From an uncultured Bacilli bacterium (lineage in GTDB: Bacteria; Bacillota_I; Bacilli_A; RF39; UBA660), in assembly GCA_947623825.1 (NCBI GenBank), contig CANQHQ010000015.1, positions 1 through 33,706 of the forward strand: a stretch of DNA of 33,706 nt, in the 5' to 3' direction. Positions 14,700-26,019 of this stretch are shown in pieces. The notes below the pieces were generated by a model. That model was given only the letters and a program-made list of their open reading frames with translations. It was not told the origin of the DNA and ran no database searches. Each line of letters starts with the position of its first letter. Position 1 is the first letter of the stretch. A program made the position numbers and the translations under genes.

Positions 14700-14771
14700 T
14701 ATAAATTGGCAACGTATTATTTTGTGTAAATATGTTCTTTGATTATAAATTATGTATAGGGGTGAATTTTT

Positions 14772-17700
14772 GTGGCATATAAAATAATTGAATGTGGTGA
14801 CCACCGTAAAAGAAGAAGTTTTTCTAGAATCAAAAACACTTATGAATTAAAGGATTTATTAGAGATCCAAACAAAATCTTATAACTGGTTTACGACGACT
14901 GGTATAAAGGAAGTATTCGAAGATTTATTCCCCGTAGAGAACTTTGCTGGGACATTATCTCTAGAATTTGGAGATTATCATTTTGATGAGCCTAGGTTCT
15001 CTATAAAAGAATGTAAAGACAGAGAGACAACCTATTCTGCTCCTTTAAAAGTGGATGTCAGACTTTTTAATCATGAAACAGGAGAGGTAAAGGAACAAGA
15101 GATTTTCTTAGGTGATATGCCTATTATGACCGATAGCGGAACGTTTGTCATTAATGGGGCAGAACGTGTTATCGTATCTCAATTGGTTCGTTCTCCAAGC
15201 GTATATTTTAATTATGAAATTGATAAAAATGGGCGAGCATTGATTACATCTCAAATCATTCCAACACGTGGAACTTGGTTGGAATTTGAAGCAGATGCGA
15301 GAGATGTTCTTTATGTACGTATTGACCGTACTCGTAAAGTAACACTAACGACGTTGTTACGTGCTTTTGGTTTGTCTAGCGATGACGATATTCGTAAGAT
15401 GTTCGGTAAAAATGAATATCTTGAAAATACGATGCTTAAAGATTCTACAAAGAATACCGATGAGGCTCTTATCGAGATTTATGAAAAATTAAGACCAGGA
15501 GAACCTGCTACTTTGGATTCTTCTAAGAACCAAATTATTACGCGTTTCTTTGATGAATTCCGTTATGATTTAGCCCGTGTTGGACGTTATAAATTCAATC
15601 GTAAATTGAATGTTTTAGATCGTTTATTGAATCAAACGTTAGCAGAAGATATCGTAGTAGATGGGGAAGTTGTCGTAGCGAAAGATACGGTAGTAACCAA
15701 ACAAGTTTTAGATACCTTGAAGCCAATTTTTGCGGCTGGATATGGTTTAAAAGATGCCAAAATTAATGATGAACTCGATGTATATAAGAGAGTGCAAGAA
15801 GTAAAAATTTATAATCCTAATAAGAAGAGTGAAAAAATTACCCTTATTGGTAATGATCAAGATGTAGAAGTAAAACGTCTTACGATTCCAGATGTTTATG
15901 CTGCTGTTTCTTATTATTTATGCTTATTAAATGGATTTGGAAATTATGATGAAATTGACCATTTAGGAAATCGTCGAATTCGTCAAGTAGGAGAACTTTT
16001 ACAAAATCAATTCCGTATTGGTGTCAGCCGTATGGAACGTGTTATTCGTGAAAGAATGACCACACAAGAAATGGAAGAAGTGACTCCAAAAACATTAATC
16101 AATATTCGCCCGGTAACTGCAGCCATGAAAGAATTCTTTGGTTCTAGCCAATTGTCACAGTTTATGGATCAAATTAACCCTATTTCCGAACTTACGAATA
16201 AGAGACGTTTATCAGCCTTGGGACCAGGTGGACTTTCTCGTGATCGTGCCGGTATGGAAGTACGTGACGTTAATCCATCACACTATGGTCGTATTTGTCC
16301 GATTGAGTCACCTGAAGGACAAAACATTGGATTAATTACGTCTTTGGCAAGTTATGCAAAAGTAGACGATTATGGATTTATTATGACTCCTTATCGTAAG
16401 GTGGAGAATTGTAAGATTACAGAGCAGGTAGATTACTTAACTGCCGATGAAGAAAATGATGTGATTATTTCTCAAGCAACGGTAACTACGGATGATAATA
16501 ATATGATGATCGACGAACAAGTCGCTGCTAGATTCCGTGGAGAGAATATTTTAGTAAAACCAGAACAAGTAGATTACATCGATGTGTCTCCACAACAGGT
16601 TGTTGCTGTTACGACTAGTTGTATTCCGTTCTTGGAACATGATGATGCAACCCGTGCTTTGATGGGTGCCAACATGCAACGTCAGTCTGTACCTTTATTA
16701 AAGGCAGAAGCACCTTTGGTTGGAACGGGCGTAGAATATATTGCTGCAAGAGATTCTGGGGCTGCGATTGTAGCAAAGGCAGATGGAATTGTAGAATATG
16801 TAGATGCCAAACGAATCGTTATTAAAAACAAGACAGGAAAAGATACCTATTATTTAGCTAATTTTGAAGAAAGTAACCAAGATTCTTGTTATCATCATAG
16901 ACCTTGTGTTCAGGTAGGTGACGAGGTAAAACGTGGACATGTTATTGCGGATGGTCCAAGTATGGATCAAGGAGAACTTGCTTTAGGTAAGAACGTAGTA
17001 GTCGCATTCATGACGTTTAATGGTTACAACTATGAGGATGCCGTTATCTTAAATGAAAAATTGGTCAAAGATGATGTTTATACTTCTATTCATATTGAAG
17101 ATTATCAGATGCAATGTCGTGAAACAAAATTAGGACCTGAAGAAATTACAAGAGATATTCCAAATGTGAGCGATGAAGCAAGAAAGAATCTAGATGAGAA
17201 TGGAATTGTTATTATCGGTACAGAAGTAAAAGAAGGAGATATTCTTGTTGGTAAAGTAACACCAAAAGGAATGGCAGAACTTACTTCTGAGGAAAAATTA
17301 TTACATGCGATTTTTGGTGAGAAGACTCGTGAAGTTCGTGATACTTCTCTTCGTGTACCACATGGAGGAGAAGGAATTGTTCACGATGTAAAGATTTACT
17401 CTCGAAAAGATAATGATGAATTACCTGCGGGAGTAAGCAAAGTTATTCGTGTCTATATCGCGCAAAAACGTAAAATTCAAATTGGAGACAAAATGTCAGG
17501 TCGTCACGGAAATAAAGGTGTTATTTCGTTGATTCTTCCTGAAGAAGATATGCCATATTTACCAGATGGTCGTCCGGTTGATATTATGCTTAACCCACAA
17601 GGTGTACCATCTCGTATGAATATAGGACAGGTTTTGGAAATTCATTTAGGTATGGCTGCCAAAACATTAAATGTTCATGTTGCTACTCCAGTCTTCGATG

Positions 17701-18389
17701 GTGCGAGTGAACAAGACATTGCGGATATGATGGCGGAAGCTGGTATGGATCCGGATGGAAAGACCGTTTTATATGATGGTCGTACAGGAGATCCATTTGA
17801 TAATCGTATCGCTGTAGGTGTCATGTATATGATCAAATTACACCACATGGTTGATGATAAATTACATGCTCGTAGTACTGGTCCATATTCGATGGTAACG
17901 CAACAACCACTTGGTGGTAAGGCACAGTTTGGTGGACAGAGATTTGGAGAAATGGAAGTTTGGGCACTAGAAGCTTATGGTGCAGCGCATACATTACAAG
18001 AGATTATTACCTATAAATCGGATGACGTGTTAGGTCGTGTAAAGGTATATGAATCAATTGTTAAGGGAGAAGAAATTAATCAAGCCGGAGTTCCGGAAAG
18101 CTTCCGTGTATTGATGAAAGAATTCCAAGCTTTGGGTCTTGATATTAGTATTATTGATGATGAAGGTAAGATGATGGGATTGAAAGAAATCGAAGAGGAA
18201 GAAGTCAAAGATGGCTTTATTACCTCGGATGAGGCGATAGCAAAACAGTTACCACCACTTACATCCTCGAGTGATAGTAACTTCGAGGAGGACTCTAGTT
18301 ATTCAGAAGAAGACGAAGAGGATGAAGAGGAAGATTTCGATGAAGATGACATCGATTTCAATGAAAGTTTTATGGAAGGAGATGAATAA
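14772..18389 (+). CDS. rpoB: DNA-directed RNA polymerase subunit beta
   Basis: Catalytic core subunit of RNA polymerase with the rifampicin pocket. GTG at 14772 follows AGGGGTGAA and gives [15 protein letters not shown]. Landmarks are [19 protein letters not shown], the rifampicin region [65 protein letters not shown] and, near the end, [20 protein letters not shown]. The length of 1205 residues is normal for Firmicutes. In the rifampicin region Asn476 replaces His526 (E. coli numbering) and Ile468 replaces Asn518. The C terminus (about 1170-1205) is a very acidic tail. rpoC follows after two bases. Confidence 0.98.
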   Translation: MAYKIIECGDHRKRRSFSRIKNTYELKDLLEIQTKSYNWFTTTGIKEVFEDLFPVENFAGTLSLEFGDYHFDEPRFSIKECKDRETTYSAPLKVDVRLFNHETGEVKEQEIFLGDMPIMTDSGTFVINGAERVIVSQLVRSPSVYFNYEIDKNGRALITSQIIPTRGTWLEFEADARDVLYVRIDRTRKVTLTTLLRAFGLSSDDDIRKMFGKNEYLENTMLKDSTKNTDEALIEIYEKLRPGEPATLDSSKNQIITRFFDEFRYDLARVGRYKFNRKLNVLDRLLNQTLAEDIVVDGEVVVAKDTVVTKQVLDTLKPIFAAGYGLKDAKINDELDVYKRVQEVKIYNPNKKSEKITLIGNDQDVEVKRLTIPDVYAAVSYYLCLLNGFGNYDEIDHLGNRRIRQVGELLQNQFRIGVSRMERVIRERMTTQEMEEVTPKTLINIRPVTAAMKEFFGSSQLSQFMDQINPISELTNKRRLSALGPGGLSRDRAGMEVRDVNPSHYGRICPIESPEGQNIGLITSLASYAKVDDYGFIMTPYRKVENCKITEQVDYLTADEENDVIISQATVTTDDNNMMIDEQVAARFRGENILVKPEQVDYIDVSPQQVVAVTTSCIPFLEHDDATRALMGANMQRQSVPLLKAEAPLVGTGVEYIAARDSGAAIVAKADGIVEYVDAKRIVIKNKTGKDTYYLANFEESNQDSCYHHRPCVQVGDEVKRGHVIADGPSMDQGELALGKNVVVAFMTFNGYNYEDAVILNEKLVKDDVYTSIHIEDYQMQCRETKLGPEEITRDIPNVSDEARKNLDENGIVIIGTEVKEGDILVGKVTPKGMAELTSEEKLLHAIFGEKTREVRDTSLRVPHGGEGIVHDVKIYSRKDNDELPAGVSKVIRVYIAQKRKIQIGDKMSGRHGNKGVISLILPEEDMPYLPDGRPVDIMLNPQGVPSRMNIGQVLEIHLGMAAKTLNVHVATPVFDGASEQDIADMMAEAGMDPDGKTVLYDGRTGDPFDNRIAVGVMYMIKLHHMVDDKLHARSTGPYSMVTQQPLGGKAQFGGQRFGEMEVWALEAYGAAHTLQEIITYKSDDVLGRVKVYESIVKGEEINQAGVPESFRVLMKEFQALGLDISIIDDEGKMMGLKEIEEEEVKDGFITSDEAIAKQLPPLTSSSDSNFEEDSSYSEEDEEDEEEDFDEDDIDFNESFMEGDE

Positions 18390-18391
18390 AG

Positions 18392-21300
18392 ATGATTGCA
18401 GTTGATAAATTTGAAGCTTTAAAAATTGGAATTGCATCTCCTGATAAGATTCGTGAGTGGAGTTATGGTGAGGTTAAGAAACCAGAAACCATTAACTATA
18501 GAACACTTCGTCCAGAACCAGAAGGACTTTATTGCGAAAAGATTTTTGGACCAACGAAGGACTTCGAGTGTGCTTGCGGAAAATATAAGAGAGTTCGTTA
18601 TAAAAATATTGTTTGTGATCGATGTGGAGTAGAAGTTACTCGTAGTAAAGTACGTCGTGAACGAATGGGACATATTGAACTTGCTTCTCCTGTTTCTCAT
18701 ATTTGGTTCTTTAAAGGAGTTCCTTCTCGTATGGGACTTGTCCTTGATATGAGTCCAAGAGATTTGGAAGAAGTATTGTACTTTGTAAGTTATGTCGTAA
18801 TTGATAAAGGAAGTACTCCTTTGGAAAATAAGCAAACTCTTTCTGAAAAAGAATATCGTGCTTATTATGAAAAGTATGGTAATACCTTTAAAGTAGGTAT
18901 GGGTGCAGAAGCAATTAAAGAGTTGTTGAAACGTGTCGATTTAGAGAAGGAAATCGCTCAAATTACGAAAGAATTAGAGACAGCCCAAGGACAAAAGAGA
19001 ACGCGTTTAGTAAAACGTGTCGATGTACTTGATGCTTTCTATAAATCAGGAAATAAACCAGAATGGATGATCATGGATTGTATTCCTGTTCTTCCACCAG
19101 ATTTGCGTCCGATGATTCAATTAGATGGTGGTCGTTTTGCTACTTCTGATTTGAATGATTTGTATCGCCGTGTTATTAATCGTAACAATCGTTTAAAGAA
19201 GTTAATTGATTTAGGTGCTCCTGGTATTATTATTCAAAATGAAAAGCGTATGCTTCAGGAAGCAGTAGATGCTTTGTTTGATAATGGTAGACGTGGTCGA
19301 AGCGTAACAGGTGCTGGAAATCGTCCATTGAAATCTCTTTCTAGTATGTTAAAAGGAAAACAAGGACGTTTTCGTCAGAACTTATTAGGAAAACGTGTTG
19401 ACTACTCTGGACGTAGCGTTATTGTGGTTGGACCTAGTCTTAAAATGTATCAGTGTGGTATTCCTAAAGAAATGGCATTGGAGTTATTTAAACCTCATGT
19501 CATTCATGGATTGGTAAGTAAAGATATTGCCCATAATATTAAAGCGGCAAAGAGATTGATTGAAAATCAAGATCCAGTTGTATGGGACATTGTAGAAGAA
19601 GTAATTAAGGAACATCCAGTATTATTGAACCGTGCTCCTACGCTTCATAGACTTGGTATTCAAGCATTCGAACCAATTCTAATTGGTGGTAAGGCAATTC
19701 GTCTACACCCTCTTGTTTGTACGGCATTTAATGCAGACTTTGATGGGGACCAGATGGCAGTCCATGTACCATTATCAGAAGAGGCGAAAGCAGAGGCACG
19801 TTTGTTGATGCTTGGTGCGAATAATATTTTGCATCCAAAATCAGGTGACCCAATTGTTACGCCGTCACAGGATATGGTATTAGGTAATTACTATATTACA
19901 ATGGAAAAAGCAGGACTTCCGGGAGAAGGACGATTATTTAAAAATACAAACGAAGCCTTGATGGCTTACGAGAGAAGAGAAATTACGTTACATACGAGAA
20001 TTGCGATTCCTGTAGATTCTTTCAAATATAAATTATTTACGGAAGAACAACATGGAAAATTCTTAGTAACGACAGTAGGAAAGATTAAGTTCAACGAGAT
20101 TTTACCTGATTCTTTCCCTTATATCAATGAACCATCTGATGAGAATATTCAACAAATTACACCAAATAAGTACTTTATTGAGAAGGGTGTAAATATTCCA
20201 GAAGAGATTCAATCTCGTCCGTTAGTAAAACCATTTGCGAAAGGTGTACTAGAAAAAGTAATCGCACAAATTTTCAAACGTTATAAAACAACTGAAACTT
20301 CTATTATGCTTGATAAATTGAAAGATTTAGGATTCAAGTATTCTACGATTGCCGGTATTACGGTGTCTGCTAGTGACGTTGTAAGTAGTGAAAAGAAACC
20401 GGAAATTGTTCAAGAAGCGAAGAAGATTGTTGATAAGATTAATAAACAATATAAACGTGGTTTGATTACGGATCAAGAACGATATGAAAAAGTCATTGAA
20501 ACTTGGGAAAATGCGAAGGCGCAAGTTACGGCAGAGTTACAAGAAAAAGCGGATGCCGATATTAATAACCCAATCTTCATGATGATGCACTCAAAAGCAC
20601 GTGGTAATATTTCAAACTTTACTCAGGTTGCCGGTATGCGTGGACTTATGGCCAAACCAAATGGAGAAAGTGTAGAAATCCCAGTTCTTTCTTCTTTCAA
20701 AGAGGGATTGACGGTGTCAGAATTCTTCCTTTCTACGCACGGAGCTCGTAAAGGTAGTGCCGATACGGCGTTAAAGACAGCCGATTCTGGATATTTGACT
20801 CGTCGTTTGGTAGATGTCAGTCAAGATATCATTGTAAAAGAAGAGGATTGTGGTACTGATCAAGGTGTCGTAGTACGTGCCTTCATCAATGATAAGACCG
20901 GTGCCGTAATTGAAAGTTTATATGATCGTATTATAGGACGTTATACAAATAAAAAAGTGGTTCATCCTGAAACCAAAGAAGTAATTTGTGATCGATTAAC
21001 CTTTATTACAGAACAGGTTGCGGAAAAGATTGTGAAGGCAGGAGTAGAAGAAGTAGAAATTCGTACCCTTCTTACTTGCGGATGTACCAATGGTGTATGT
21101 CAGAAATGTTATGGACGTAATCTTGCGACTGGTAACATTGTTGAGGTTGGAGAAGCCATCGGTGTTATGGCGGCACAATCTATTGGTGAACCTGGTACCC
21201 AGTTAACCATGCGTACATTCCATACTGGTGGAGTTGCTGGAGGAGAAGATATTACACAAGGTCTTCCTCGTATTCAAGAGTTATTTGAAGCACGAAATCC

Positions 21301-22021
21301 AAAAGGAAAAGCAACGATTGCGGAAATCGATGGAACGGTTACAAAAGTGGATGAAGATCATGGTAAATTTAGAATTTTCATTAAGAATGACGTAGAAACG
21401 AAGGAACACGTTACAAACTATGGCGCAAAATTACGTGTAGAAAAAGGAAATCAAGTTGTAGCTGGTGAGAAGTTAACAGAAGGAGCCATTAGTCCAAAAG
21501 AATTGCTTGCGGTTACCGACCCACTTACAACTCAGGAATATATCTTGAAAGAAGTACAACATGTATATCGTAGTCAAGGTGTAGATATTTCTGATAAGCA
21601 CGTAGAAGTAATCGCTAGTCGTATGATTAGTAAGATGAGAGTTGTCGATGGAGGAGGAACACGTTTACTTCCTGGATTGCTTGTTGGTATTCGCGAATTT
21701 ACAGAAGCAAATAAAGAGGCAATTATTCAAGGAAAGAAACCAGCTTCCGCTCGCCCAGTGTTACTAGGAATTACGAAAGCATCCCTCGAAACAGAATCCT
21801 TCTTATCTGCCGCTTCTTTCCAAGAGACGACACGTATCTTGACGGATGCTGCTATTCGTGGAAAAGTAGATTATCTACAGGGATTAAAAGAAAATGTAAT
21901 TATTGGTAAGTTAATTCCCGCTGGTACAGGAGCGAAAAAGTATAAGAATGTTGATTTTGATTTGGAAAGTCAATTTATTGATGAAGAACCATTAGAAACA
22001 TTAGAAGAAGAATTTATGTAG
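18392..22021 (+). CDS. rpoC: DNA-directed RNA polymerase subunit beta'
   Basis: Catalytic core subunit. The N-terminal zinc ribbon has [20 protein letters not shown]. The active site [12 protein letters not shown] carries the three Mg-binding Asp residues. [20 protein letters not shown] is the bridge helix region, the second zinc site is [15 protein letters not shown] with the preceding CGTDQG, and the trigger loop region shows [16 protein letters not shown]. The length of 1209 residues is typical, without large lineage insertions. The ATG lies two bases after the rpoB stop with GGAG inside the end of rpoB. It ends at a terminator. Confidence 0.98.
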   Translation: MIAVDKFEALKIGIASPDKIREWSYGEVKKPETINYRTLRPEPEGLYCEKIFGPTKDFECACGKYKRVRYKNIVCDRCGVEVTRSKVRRERMGHIELASPVSHIWFFKGVPSRMGLVLDMSPRDLEEVLYFVSYVVIDKGSTPLENKQTLSEKEYRAYYEKYGNTFKVGMGAEAIKELLKRVDLEKEIAQITKELETAQGQKRTRLVKRVDVLDAFYKSGNKPEWMIMDCIPVLPPDLRPMIQLDGGRFATSDLNDLYRRVINRNNRLKKLIDLGAPGIIIQNEKRMLQEAVDALFDNGRRGRSVTGAGNRPLKSLSSMLKGKQGRFRQNLLGKRVDYSGRSVIVVGPSLKMYQCGIPKEMALELFKPHVIHGLVSKDIAHNIKAAKRLIENQDPVVWDIVEEVIKEHPVLLNRAPTLHRLGIQAFEPILIGGKAIRLHPLVCTAFNADFDGDQMAVHVPLSEEAKAEARLLMLGANNILHPKSGDPIVTPSQDMVLGNYYITMEKAGLPGEGRLFKNTNEALMAYERREITLHTRIAIPVDSFKYKLFTEEQHGKFLVTTVGKIKFNEILPDSFPYINEPSDENIQQITPNKYFIEKGVNIPEEIQSRPLVKPFAKGVLEKVIAQIFKRYKTTETSIMLDKLKDLGFKYSTIAGITVSASDVVSSEKKPEIVQEAKKIVDKINKQYKRGLITDQERYEKVIETWENAKAQVTAELQEKADADINNPIFMMMHSKARGNISNFTQVAGMRGLMAKPNGESVEIPVLSSFKEGLTVSEFFLSTHGARKGSADTALKTADSGYLTRRLVDVSQDIIVKEEDCGTDQGVVVRAFINDKTGAVIESLYDRIIGRYTNKKVVHPETKEVICDRLTFITEQVAEKIVKAGVEEVEIRTLLTCGCTNGVCQKCYGRNLATGNIVEVGEAIGVMAAQSIGEPGTQLTMRTFHTGGVAGGEDITQGLPRIQELFEARNPKGKATIAEIDGTVTKVDEDHGKFRIFIKNDVETKEHVTNYGAKLRVEKGNQVVAGEKLTEGAISPKELLAVTDPLTTQEYILKEVQHVYRSQGVDISDKHVEVIASRMISKMRVVDGGGTRLLPGLLVGIREFTEANKEAIIQGKKPASARPVLLGITKASLETESFLSAASFQETTRILTDAAIRGKVDYLQGLKENVIIGKLIPAGTGAKKYKNVDFDLESQFIDEEPLETLEEEFM

Positions 22022-22032
22022 AATTCTATTAT

Positions 22033-22070
22033 AAAAAGTAGACACAAAAAAAATGTGATCTACTTTTTTG
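22033..22070 (+). terminator. Terminator of rpoB-rpoC
   Basis: AAAAAGTAGA (22033-22042) pairs with TCTACTTTTT (22059-22068), with CAC/GTG (22043-22045/22055-22057) extending the stem and one bulged base. An A-rich loop and T-run complete a strong terminator, partly usable on both strands. Confidence 0.85.
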
Positions 22071-22246
22071 TTTCTATGAGAGATATGGACTGTTCTATTG
22101 CCATAGGAGGTTCCATGATGAATAGAGTTATCATTGAATGATTATTTTAAAAATCTTCCACTTGATGAAACGAACTGTTTTTGTGACTCTAAAAGGGTTC
22201 CAGAACTTTCTTCTTTCTTTTTATAGAAATTTCTTCCTATTTGTAA
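22071..22246. other. Intergenic stretch with a possible eight-codon ORF
   Basis: About 200 bases between the rpoC terminator and the next promoter hold no recognised gene. AGGAGG at 22105-22110 precedes ATGATG at 22115 with ideal spacing, opening an eight-codon frame (MMNRVIIE) that stops at 22139-22141. No promoter is obvious for it and the rest looks featureless. Confidence 0.3.
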
Positions 22247-22252
22247 TATAAT
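22247..22252 (+). promoter_or_regulatory. Candidate -10 for the 22275 gene
   Basis: TATAAT at 22247-22252 lies 22 bases before the start codon. No convincing -35 was found at the right distance (TAGAAA at 22224-22229 is weak). Confidence 0.4.
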
Positions 22253-22274
22253 ACAAGTGGTTGAGGTGATTTTT

Positions 22275-22733
22275 ATGTTTCATTTAAACGAAAGAGGTTG
22301 GGGATTAACAATTTTCCTTGTATTTATAGGTGTTTTTTTGATTGCCATTGTTCTTATCTCCATCGGAGCTGCTAGAATCGGTTTAGCTCCTAGTAAACCT
22401 ACGCCACAACCGACTCCGATTCCTACTCCTAGTGCCTATCATTATACACAAGACGAATTCAACATGGCGAAACAGTATGAAAAGGATGTTTGGGATGCGT
22501 CATTGCGTTATTTTTCAGACAATTATTCTGGAGTCAACGAGAAAAATGCGATTGTGATTACTTCGGCTACCTTAGTGGATGGTCATTATTTGGAATATCG
22601 TTCCATCGCTGGGAATTCTTGTAGTGGATATAGCGTAGTAAAGAAAGAAGAAGATACCAATCAAGTTAGTACGTACATTCAATGTGGAGGTGTTTATACA
22701 ACTTCAGGGTATGATGCTTCCTTTGAATCATAA
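22275..22733 (+). CDS. Small membrane-anchored extracellular protein with a Pro/Thr linker
   Basis: Unrecognised protein of 152 residues. The ATG at 22275 follows GAGGTGATT; a GTG six codons earlier is unlikely because it lies upstream of that site. Residues 1-9 are short and charged (MFHLNERGW), residues 10-36 are one hydrophobic helix, and residues 40-54 form a Pro/Thr linker (SKPTPQPTPIPTPS). The rest (about 55-152) should lie outside the cell. It has two cysteines, in NSCSGY and IQCGG, that may form a disulfide. The layout loosely resembles a minor pilin, but the GFTLIE-type processing site is missing. It lies between rpoC and rpsL with its own promoter; Bacillus has an L7Ae-type gene in this position. 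Confidence 0.65.
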   Translation: MFHLNERGWGLTIFLVFIGVFLIAIVLISIGAARIGLAPSKPTPQPTPIPTPSAYHYTQDEFNMAKQYEKDVWDASLRYFSDNYSGVNEKNAIVITSATLVDGHYLEYRSIAGNSCSGYSVVKKEEDTNQVSTYIQCGGVYTTSGYDASFES

Positions 22734-22758
22734 AAATTTCAGAAATTATCAAAAAGAA

Positions 22759-22787
22759 TTGACTTTTTTATTTAGAGATGTTATATT
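22759..22787 (+). promoter_or_regulatory. Promoter for rpsL-rpsG-fusA
   Basis: TTGACT at 22759-22764 and TATATT at 22782-22787 are 17 bases apart with TG at 22779-22780 as an extended -10. The leader of about 90 bases has a GTTTTGC/GCAAAAC hairpin (22809-22815/22821-22827) and a short ORF described separately. Confidence 0.75.
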
Positions 22788-22845
22788 ATCTGTGCTTAGT
22801 GAATTTCGGTTTTGCTGTGGGCAAAACTTAAATTTAGGAGTAAAA

Positions 22846-22908
22846 ATGATACACCTGGATATGTGTAAAGAAAGGAGAGATAAAATATGCCTACAATGCA
22901 ACAATTGA
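22846..22908 (+). other. Possible 20-codon leader ORF overlapping the rpsL start
   Basis: AGGAG at 22836-22840 precedes ATG 22846 with good spacing. The frame encodes [20 protein letters not shown] and stops at 22906-22908, inside rpsL and in another frame. It could couple translation to rpsL, or be chance. The rpsL site GAAAGGAGAGAT lies inside it. Confidence 0.25.
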
Positions 22909-23300
22909 TTCGAAAAGATAGGGGAAACAAAGTAAGAAAAAGTAAATCACCAGTTTTGGGATTTGGATTGAATACGATTCAAAAGAAAACAACTAAGTTA
23001 GCTTCTCCTCAAAAACGTGGAGTTTGTACTCGTGTAGGTACGAAGACACCAAAGAAACCGAACTCAGCACTTCGTAAATATGCCCGTGTTCGTTTATCTA
23101 ATGGAAAAGAAGTAGATACTTATATTCCTGGAGAAGGACACAATTTACAAGAGCATAGCGTTGTATTGGTTCGTGGTGGACGTGTAAAGGACTTAATCGG
23201 AGTTCGTTATCATATCGTTCGTGGTACTTTAGATACAGCTGGTGTGAAAGATAGAAAACAAGCTCGTTCTAAATACGGAGCAAAGAAACCTAAAAAGTAA
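22887..23300 (+). CDS. rpsL: 30S ribosomal protein S12
   Basis: Decoding-centre protein and classic streptomycin target. It begins [20 protein letters not shown] and has [20 protein letters not shown], with the lysine equivalent to K42/K43, and the second loop with Lys101 in GGRVKD. The length of 137 residues is standard. In the second loop the usual KDLPGVRYH is KDLIGVRYH: Ile104 replaces the almost invariant Pro. GAAAGGAGAGAT sets the ATG. It heads the usual streptomycin operon rpsL-rpsG-fusA. Confidence 0.97.
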   Translation: MPTMQQLIRKDRGNKVRKSKSPVLGFGLNTIQKKTTKLASPQKRGVCTRVGTKTPKKPNSALRKYARVRLSNGKEVDTYIPGEGHNLQEHSVVLVRGGRVKDLIGVRYHIVRGTLDTAGVKDRKQARSKYGAKKPKK

Positions 23301-23333
23301 AAACGATAGTATTATTGAAGGGAGGAAAAAATC

Positions 23334-23801
23334 ATGCGTAAAAGACAAGCAGTAAAAAGAGATGTTTTACCAGATCCGCTATACAATTCTAAGGTAGTTA
23401 CGAAATTAGTAAACCGTATGATGATTGGTGGTAAAAAAGGTAAAGCACAAACTATTTTATATAAGGCTTTTGATATCGTTAAAGAAAAAACTGGTCAAGA
23501 CCCTTTAGAAGTTTTCAACAAAGCTTTAGAGAATATTAAGCCACTTCTTGAAGTAAAGTCTCGTCGTGTTGGTGGTTCTAACTACCAAGTTCCAATCGAG
23601 GTTAGTGCAGAAAGAAGTCAAGCTTTAGGACTTAGATGGTTAGTGAATTATGCAAGACTTAGAGGCGGAAAAGGAATGGCTGAAAATCTTGCAAACGAAA
23701 TTATTGATGCATCCAATGGAACTGGTGCAGCAGTAAAGAAACGTGAAGATACCCATAGAATGGCAGAAGCAAATAAAGCCTTTGCTCATTATCGTTGGTA
23801 G
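23334..23801 (+). CDS. rpsG: 30S ribosomal protein S7
   Basis: Primary 16S rRNA-binding protein that organises the 30S head and lines the E site. It begins [20 protein letters not shown] and has [40 protein letters not shown] and [10 protein letters not shown], and ends NKAFAHYRW. The length of 155 residues is typical. GGGAGGAAAA lies before the ATG. fusA begins 14 bases after the stop. Confidence 0.97.
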   Translation: MRKRQAVKRDVLPDPLYNSKVVTKLVNRMMIGGKKGKAQTILYKAFDIVKEKTGQDPLEVFNKALENIKPLLEVKSRRVGGSNYQVPIEVSAERSQALGLRWLVNYARLRGGKGMAENLANEIIDASNGTGAAVKKREDTHRMAEANKAFAHYRW

Positions 23802-23815
23802 GAAAGGAGAAAATT

Positions 23816-25885
23816 ATGGCTCGTGATACGTCACTAGAACATACAAGAAACTTTGGAATTATGGCACATATCGATGCTGGTAAAACAACCACAACCGAGC
23901 GTGTGTTATTCCATACAAAGAAAATCCATAAAATTGGAGAGACTCACGATGGGGCTTCTCAGATGGATTGGATGGAACAAGAACAAGAACGTGGTATTAC
24001 GATTACCTCTGCAGCAACGACTGCTTATTGGAAAGGATATCGTATGAATATTATCGATACTCCTGGACACGTAGATTTTACGGTAGAAGTAAGTCGTAGT
24101 TTAAGAGTTCTAGATGGAGCAGTGGCTTTACTAGATTCTCAAGCAGGAGTGGAACCTCAAACAGAAACAGTTTGGCGTCAGGCTACAGACTTCTCTGTAC
24201 CACGTATTATTTTTGCGAATAAAATGGACAAGATGGGAGCAAATTTTGAGTATACTCTATCTTCTATTAAGTCTAGATTAGGTGTAAATGCGAAACCAAT
24301 TGAATGGCCTATTGGATCAGAAAGTGATTTCCATGGAGTCATCGATTTGGTTACGATGAAGGCTTATGAATTTGACGGAAAACAAGAAGAAGAATACAAA
24401 GAAATTGAAGTTCCAGCTGATTTAAAGAGCGTTGCCGAAGAAAAACGGAACGACTTAATTGAAGCCATTGCCGAATATGACGACGAATTAATGGAAGTTT
24501 ATTTGGATGGTGGAGAAGTCACTGTTGAAATGATGAAAAGAGCAATTCGTAAGGGAACTCTTGATGTGGAGTTCTTCCCCGTTATGTGTGGAACCGCATT
24601 AGGAAACATGGGAATTAAGTTCTTACTTGATGCAGTAGTAGATTATTTACCTGCTCCTACGGATATTGCTTCCATTAAAGGAACGGATTTAGATGGAAAC
24701 GAAGTAGAAAGACATCCATCGGATACGGAACCATTCTCAGCCCTTGCTTTCAAAGTAATGACCGATCCATTTGTTGGACGTTTAACTTTCTTCCGTGTTT
24801 ATTCAGGACATTTAACTAGTGGTTCTTATGTGTTGAATTCTACGAAAGATACGAAAGAGCGTGTTGGTCGATTACTATTGATGCATGCTAATAACAGAAC
24901 AGAAATTTCTGAAGTTTGGACTGGAGATATTGCCGCAATCGTCGGACTTAAAAATACGACAACCGGAGATACGTTGTGTGATGAGAAGAAACCAGTGATT
25001 CTTGAATCGATGGAATTCCCAGAACCAGTTATCCAGTTAGCTGTAGAACCAAAATCAAAAGCGGACCAAGACAAGATGGCCATTGCACTTCAAAAGTTGG
25101 CAGAAGAAGATCCAACGTTCCGTGTTCATACCGATCATGAAACAGGACAAACCGTTATCGCTGGTATGGGTGAATTACACCTAGATGTACTTGTGGATCG
25201 TATGAGAAGAGAATTCCAAGTAGAGGCTAACATTGGTCAACCACAAGTTGCTTATCGTGAAACCATTCGTCAAACTGCGGATTGTGAAGGTAAGTATATC
25301 AAACAATCTGGTGGACGTGGACAATATGGTCACGTATGGGTTAAGTTTGAACCAAATCCAGATAAAGGATATGAATTCGTTGATGCCATTGTTGGTGGTG
25401 TCGTTCCAAGAGAATATATTCCAGTGGTTGATAAAGGATTACAAGAAGCATTACAAACTGGTATTCTTGCTGGATATCCTATGATTGATGTTAAAGCCAC
25501 GTTGTTTGATGGATCTTATCATGATGTAGACTCAAACGAAATGGCCTTCAAGATTGCAGCAAGTTTGGCTCTTAAAGAGGCAAAAAGCAAGTGTAAACCA
25601 GTACTTCTTGAACCAATTATGAAGGTAGAAGTTACTACCCCAGATGAATATTTTGGAAATGTCATGGGAGATTTGACTAGTCGTCATGGTAGACCATTAG
25701 GACAAGAATCCGTTGGAAATGCGATTCGTTTATCCGCTATGGTACCATTATCTGAGATGTTTGGATATGCAACTAGTTTGCGTTCTAATACGCAAGGTCG
25801 TGGAAATTTCGTCATGGTATTCGATCATTATGATGAAGTTCCAAGAAACATTGCAGAAGAAATCATCAAAAAGAGTGGAAATTAA
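23816..25885 (+). CDS. fusA: Elongation factor G
   Basis: Translocation GTPase. G1 is [13 protein letters not shown], switch I ends in the conserved RGITI, G3 is DTPGHVDF, and G4 is NKMDKMG. Domain III has [18 protein letters not shown], domain IV contains [14 protein letters not shown] with the tip ahead of [17 protein letters not shown], and domain V ends the protein. From ATG 23816 it has 689 residues, the normal size. AAAGGAG at 23803-23809 decides this start; a TTG at 23795 inside rpsG is upstream of it. It is the third gene of the operon. A hairpin follows, and tuf has a separate promoter. Confidence 0.97.
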   Translation: MARDTSLEHTRNFGIMAHIDAGKTTTTERVLFHTKKIHKIGETHDGASQMDWMEQEQERGITITSAATTAYWKGYRMNIIDTPGHVDFTVEVSRSLRVLDGAVALLDSQAGVEPQTETVWRQATDFSVPRIIFANKMDKMGANFEYTLSSIKSRLGVNAKPIEWPIGSESDFHGVIDLVTMKAYEFDGKQEEEYKEIEVPADLKSVAEEKRNDLIEAIAEYDDELMEVYLDGGEVTVEMMKRAIRKGTLDVEFFPVMCGTALGNMGIKFLLDAVVDYLPAPTDIASIKGTDLDGNEVERHPSDTEPFSALAFKVMTDPFVGRLTFFRVYSGHLTSGSYVLNSTKDTKERVGRLLLMHANNRTEISEVWTGDIAAIVGLKNTTTGDTLCDEKKPVILESMEFPEPVIQLAVEPKSKADQDKMAIALQKLAEEDPTFRVHTDHETGQTVIAGMGELHLDVLVDRMRREFQVEANIGQPQVAYRETIRQTADCEGKYIKQSGGRGQYGHVWVKFEPNPDKGYEFVDAIVGGVVPREYIPVVDKGLQEALQTGILAGYPMIDVKATLFDGSYHDVDSNEMAFKIAASLALKEAKSKCKPVLLEPIMKVEVTTPDEYFGNVMGDLTSRHGRPLGQESVGNAIRLSAMVPLSEMFGYATSLRSNTQGRGNFVMVFDHYDEVPRNIAEEIIKKSGN

Positions 25886-25895
25886 TAGTTAATAG

Positions 25896-25912
25896 CAAGA
25901 GAAACTCTCTTG
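25896..25912 (+). terminator. Weak terminator-like hairpin after fusA
   Basis: CAAGAGA (25896-25902) pairs with TCTCTTG (25906-25912) around AAC. The following sequence is TTGTTATAAAATTTTTT, so the T-run is displaced. It may terminate partially and allow readthrough into tuf. Confidence 0.45.
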
Positions 25913-25957
25913 TTGTTATAAAATTTTTTCGGGAAACGAAAAAAGGTATCAAAACAG

Positions 25958-25991
25958 TTGAAAAAAATTCAATTGTTAGATAAAATATAAT
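25958..25991 (+). promoter_or_regulatory. Promoter region for tuf
   Basis: TTGAAA at 25958-25963 is 17 bases from TAAAAT (25981-25986). An overlapping TATAAT lies at 25986-25991. Either could be the -10. This gives tuf its own promoter besides any readthrough from fusA. Confidence 0.6.
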
Positions 25992-26019
25992 AGTAAAAAT
26001 GATTAAGGAGGAACTAAAA

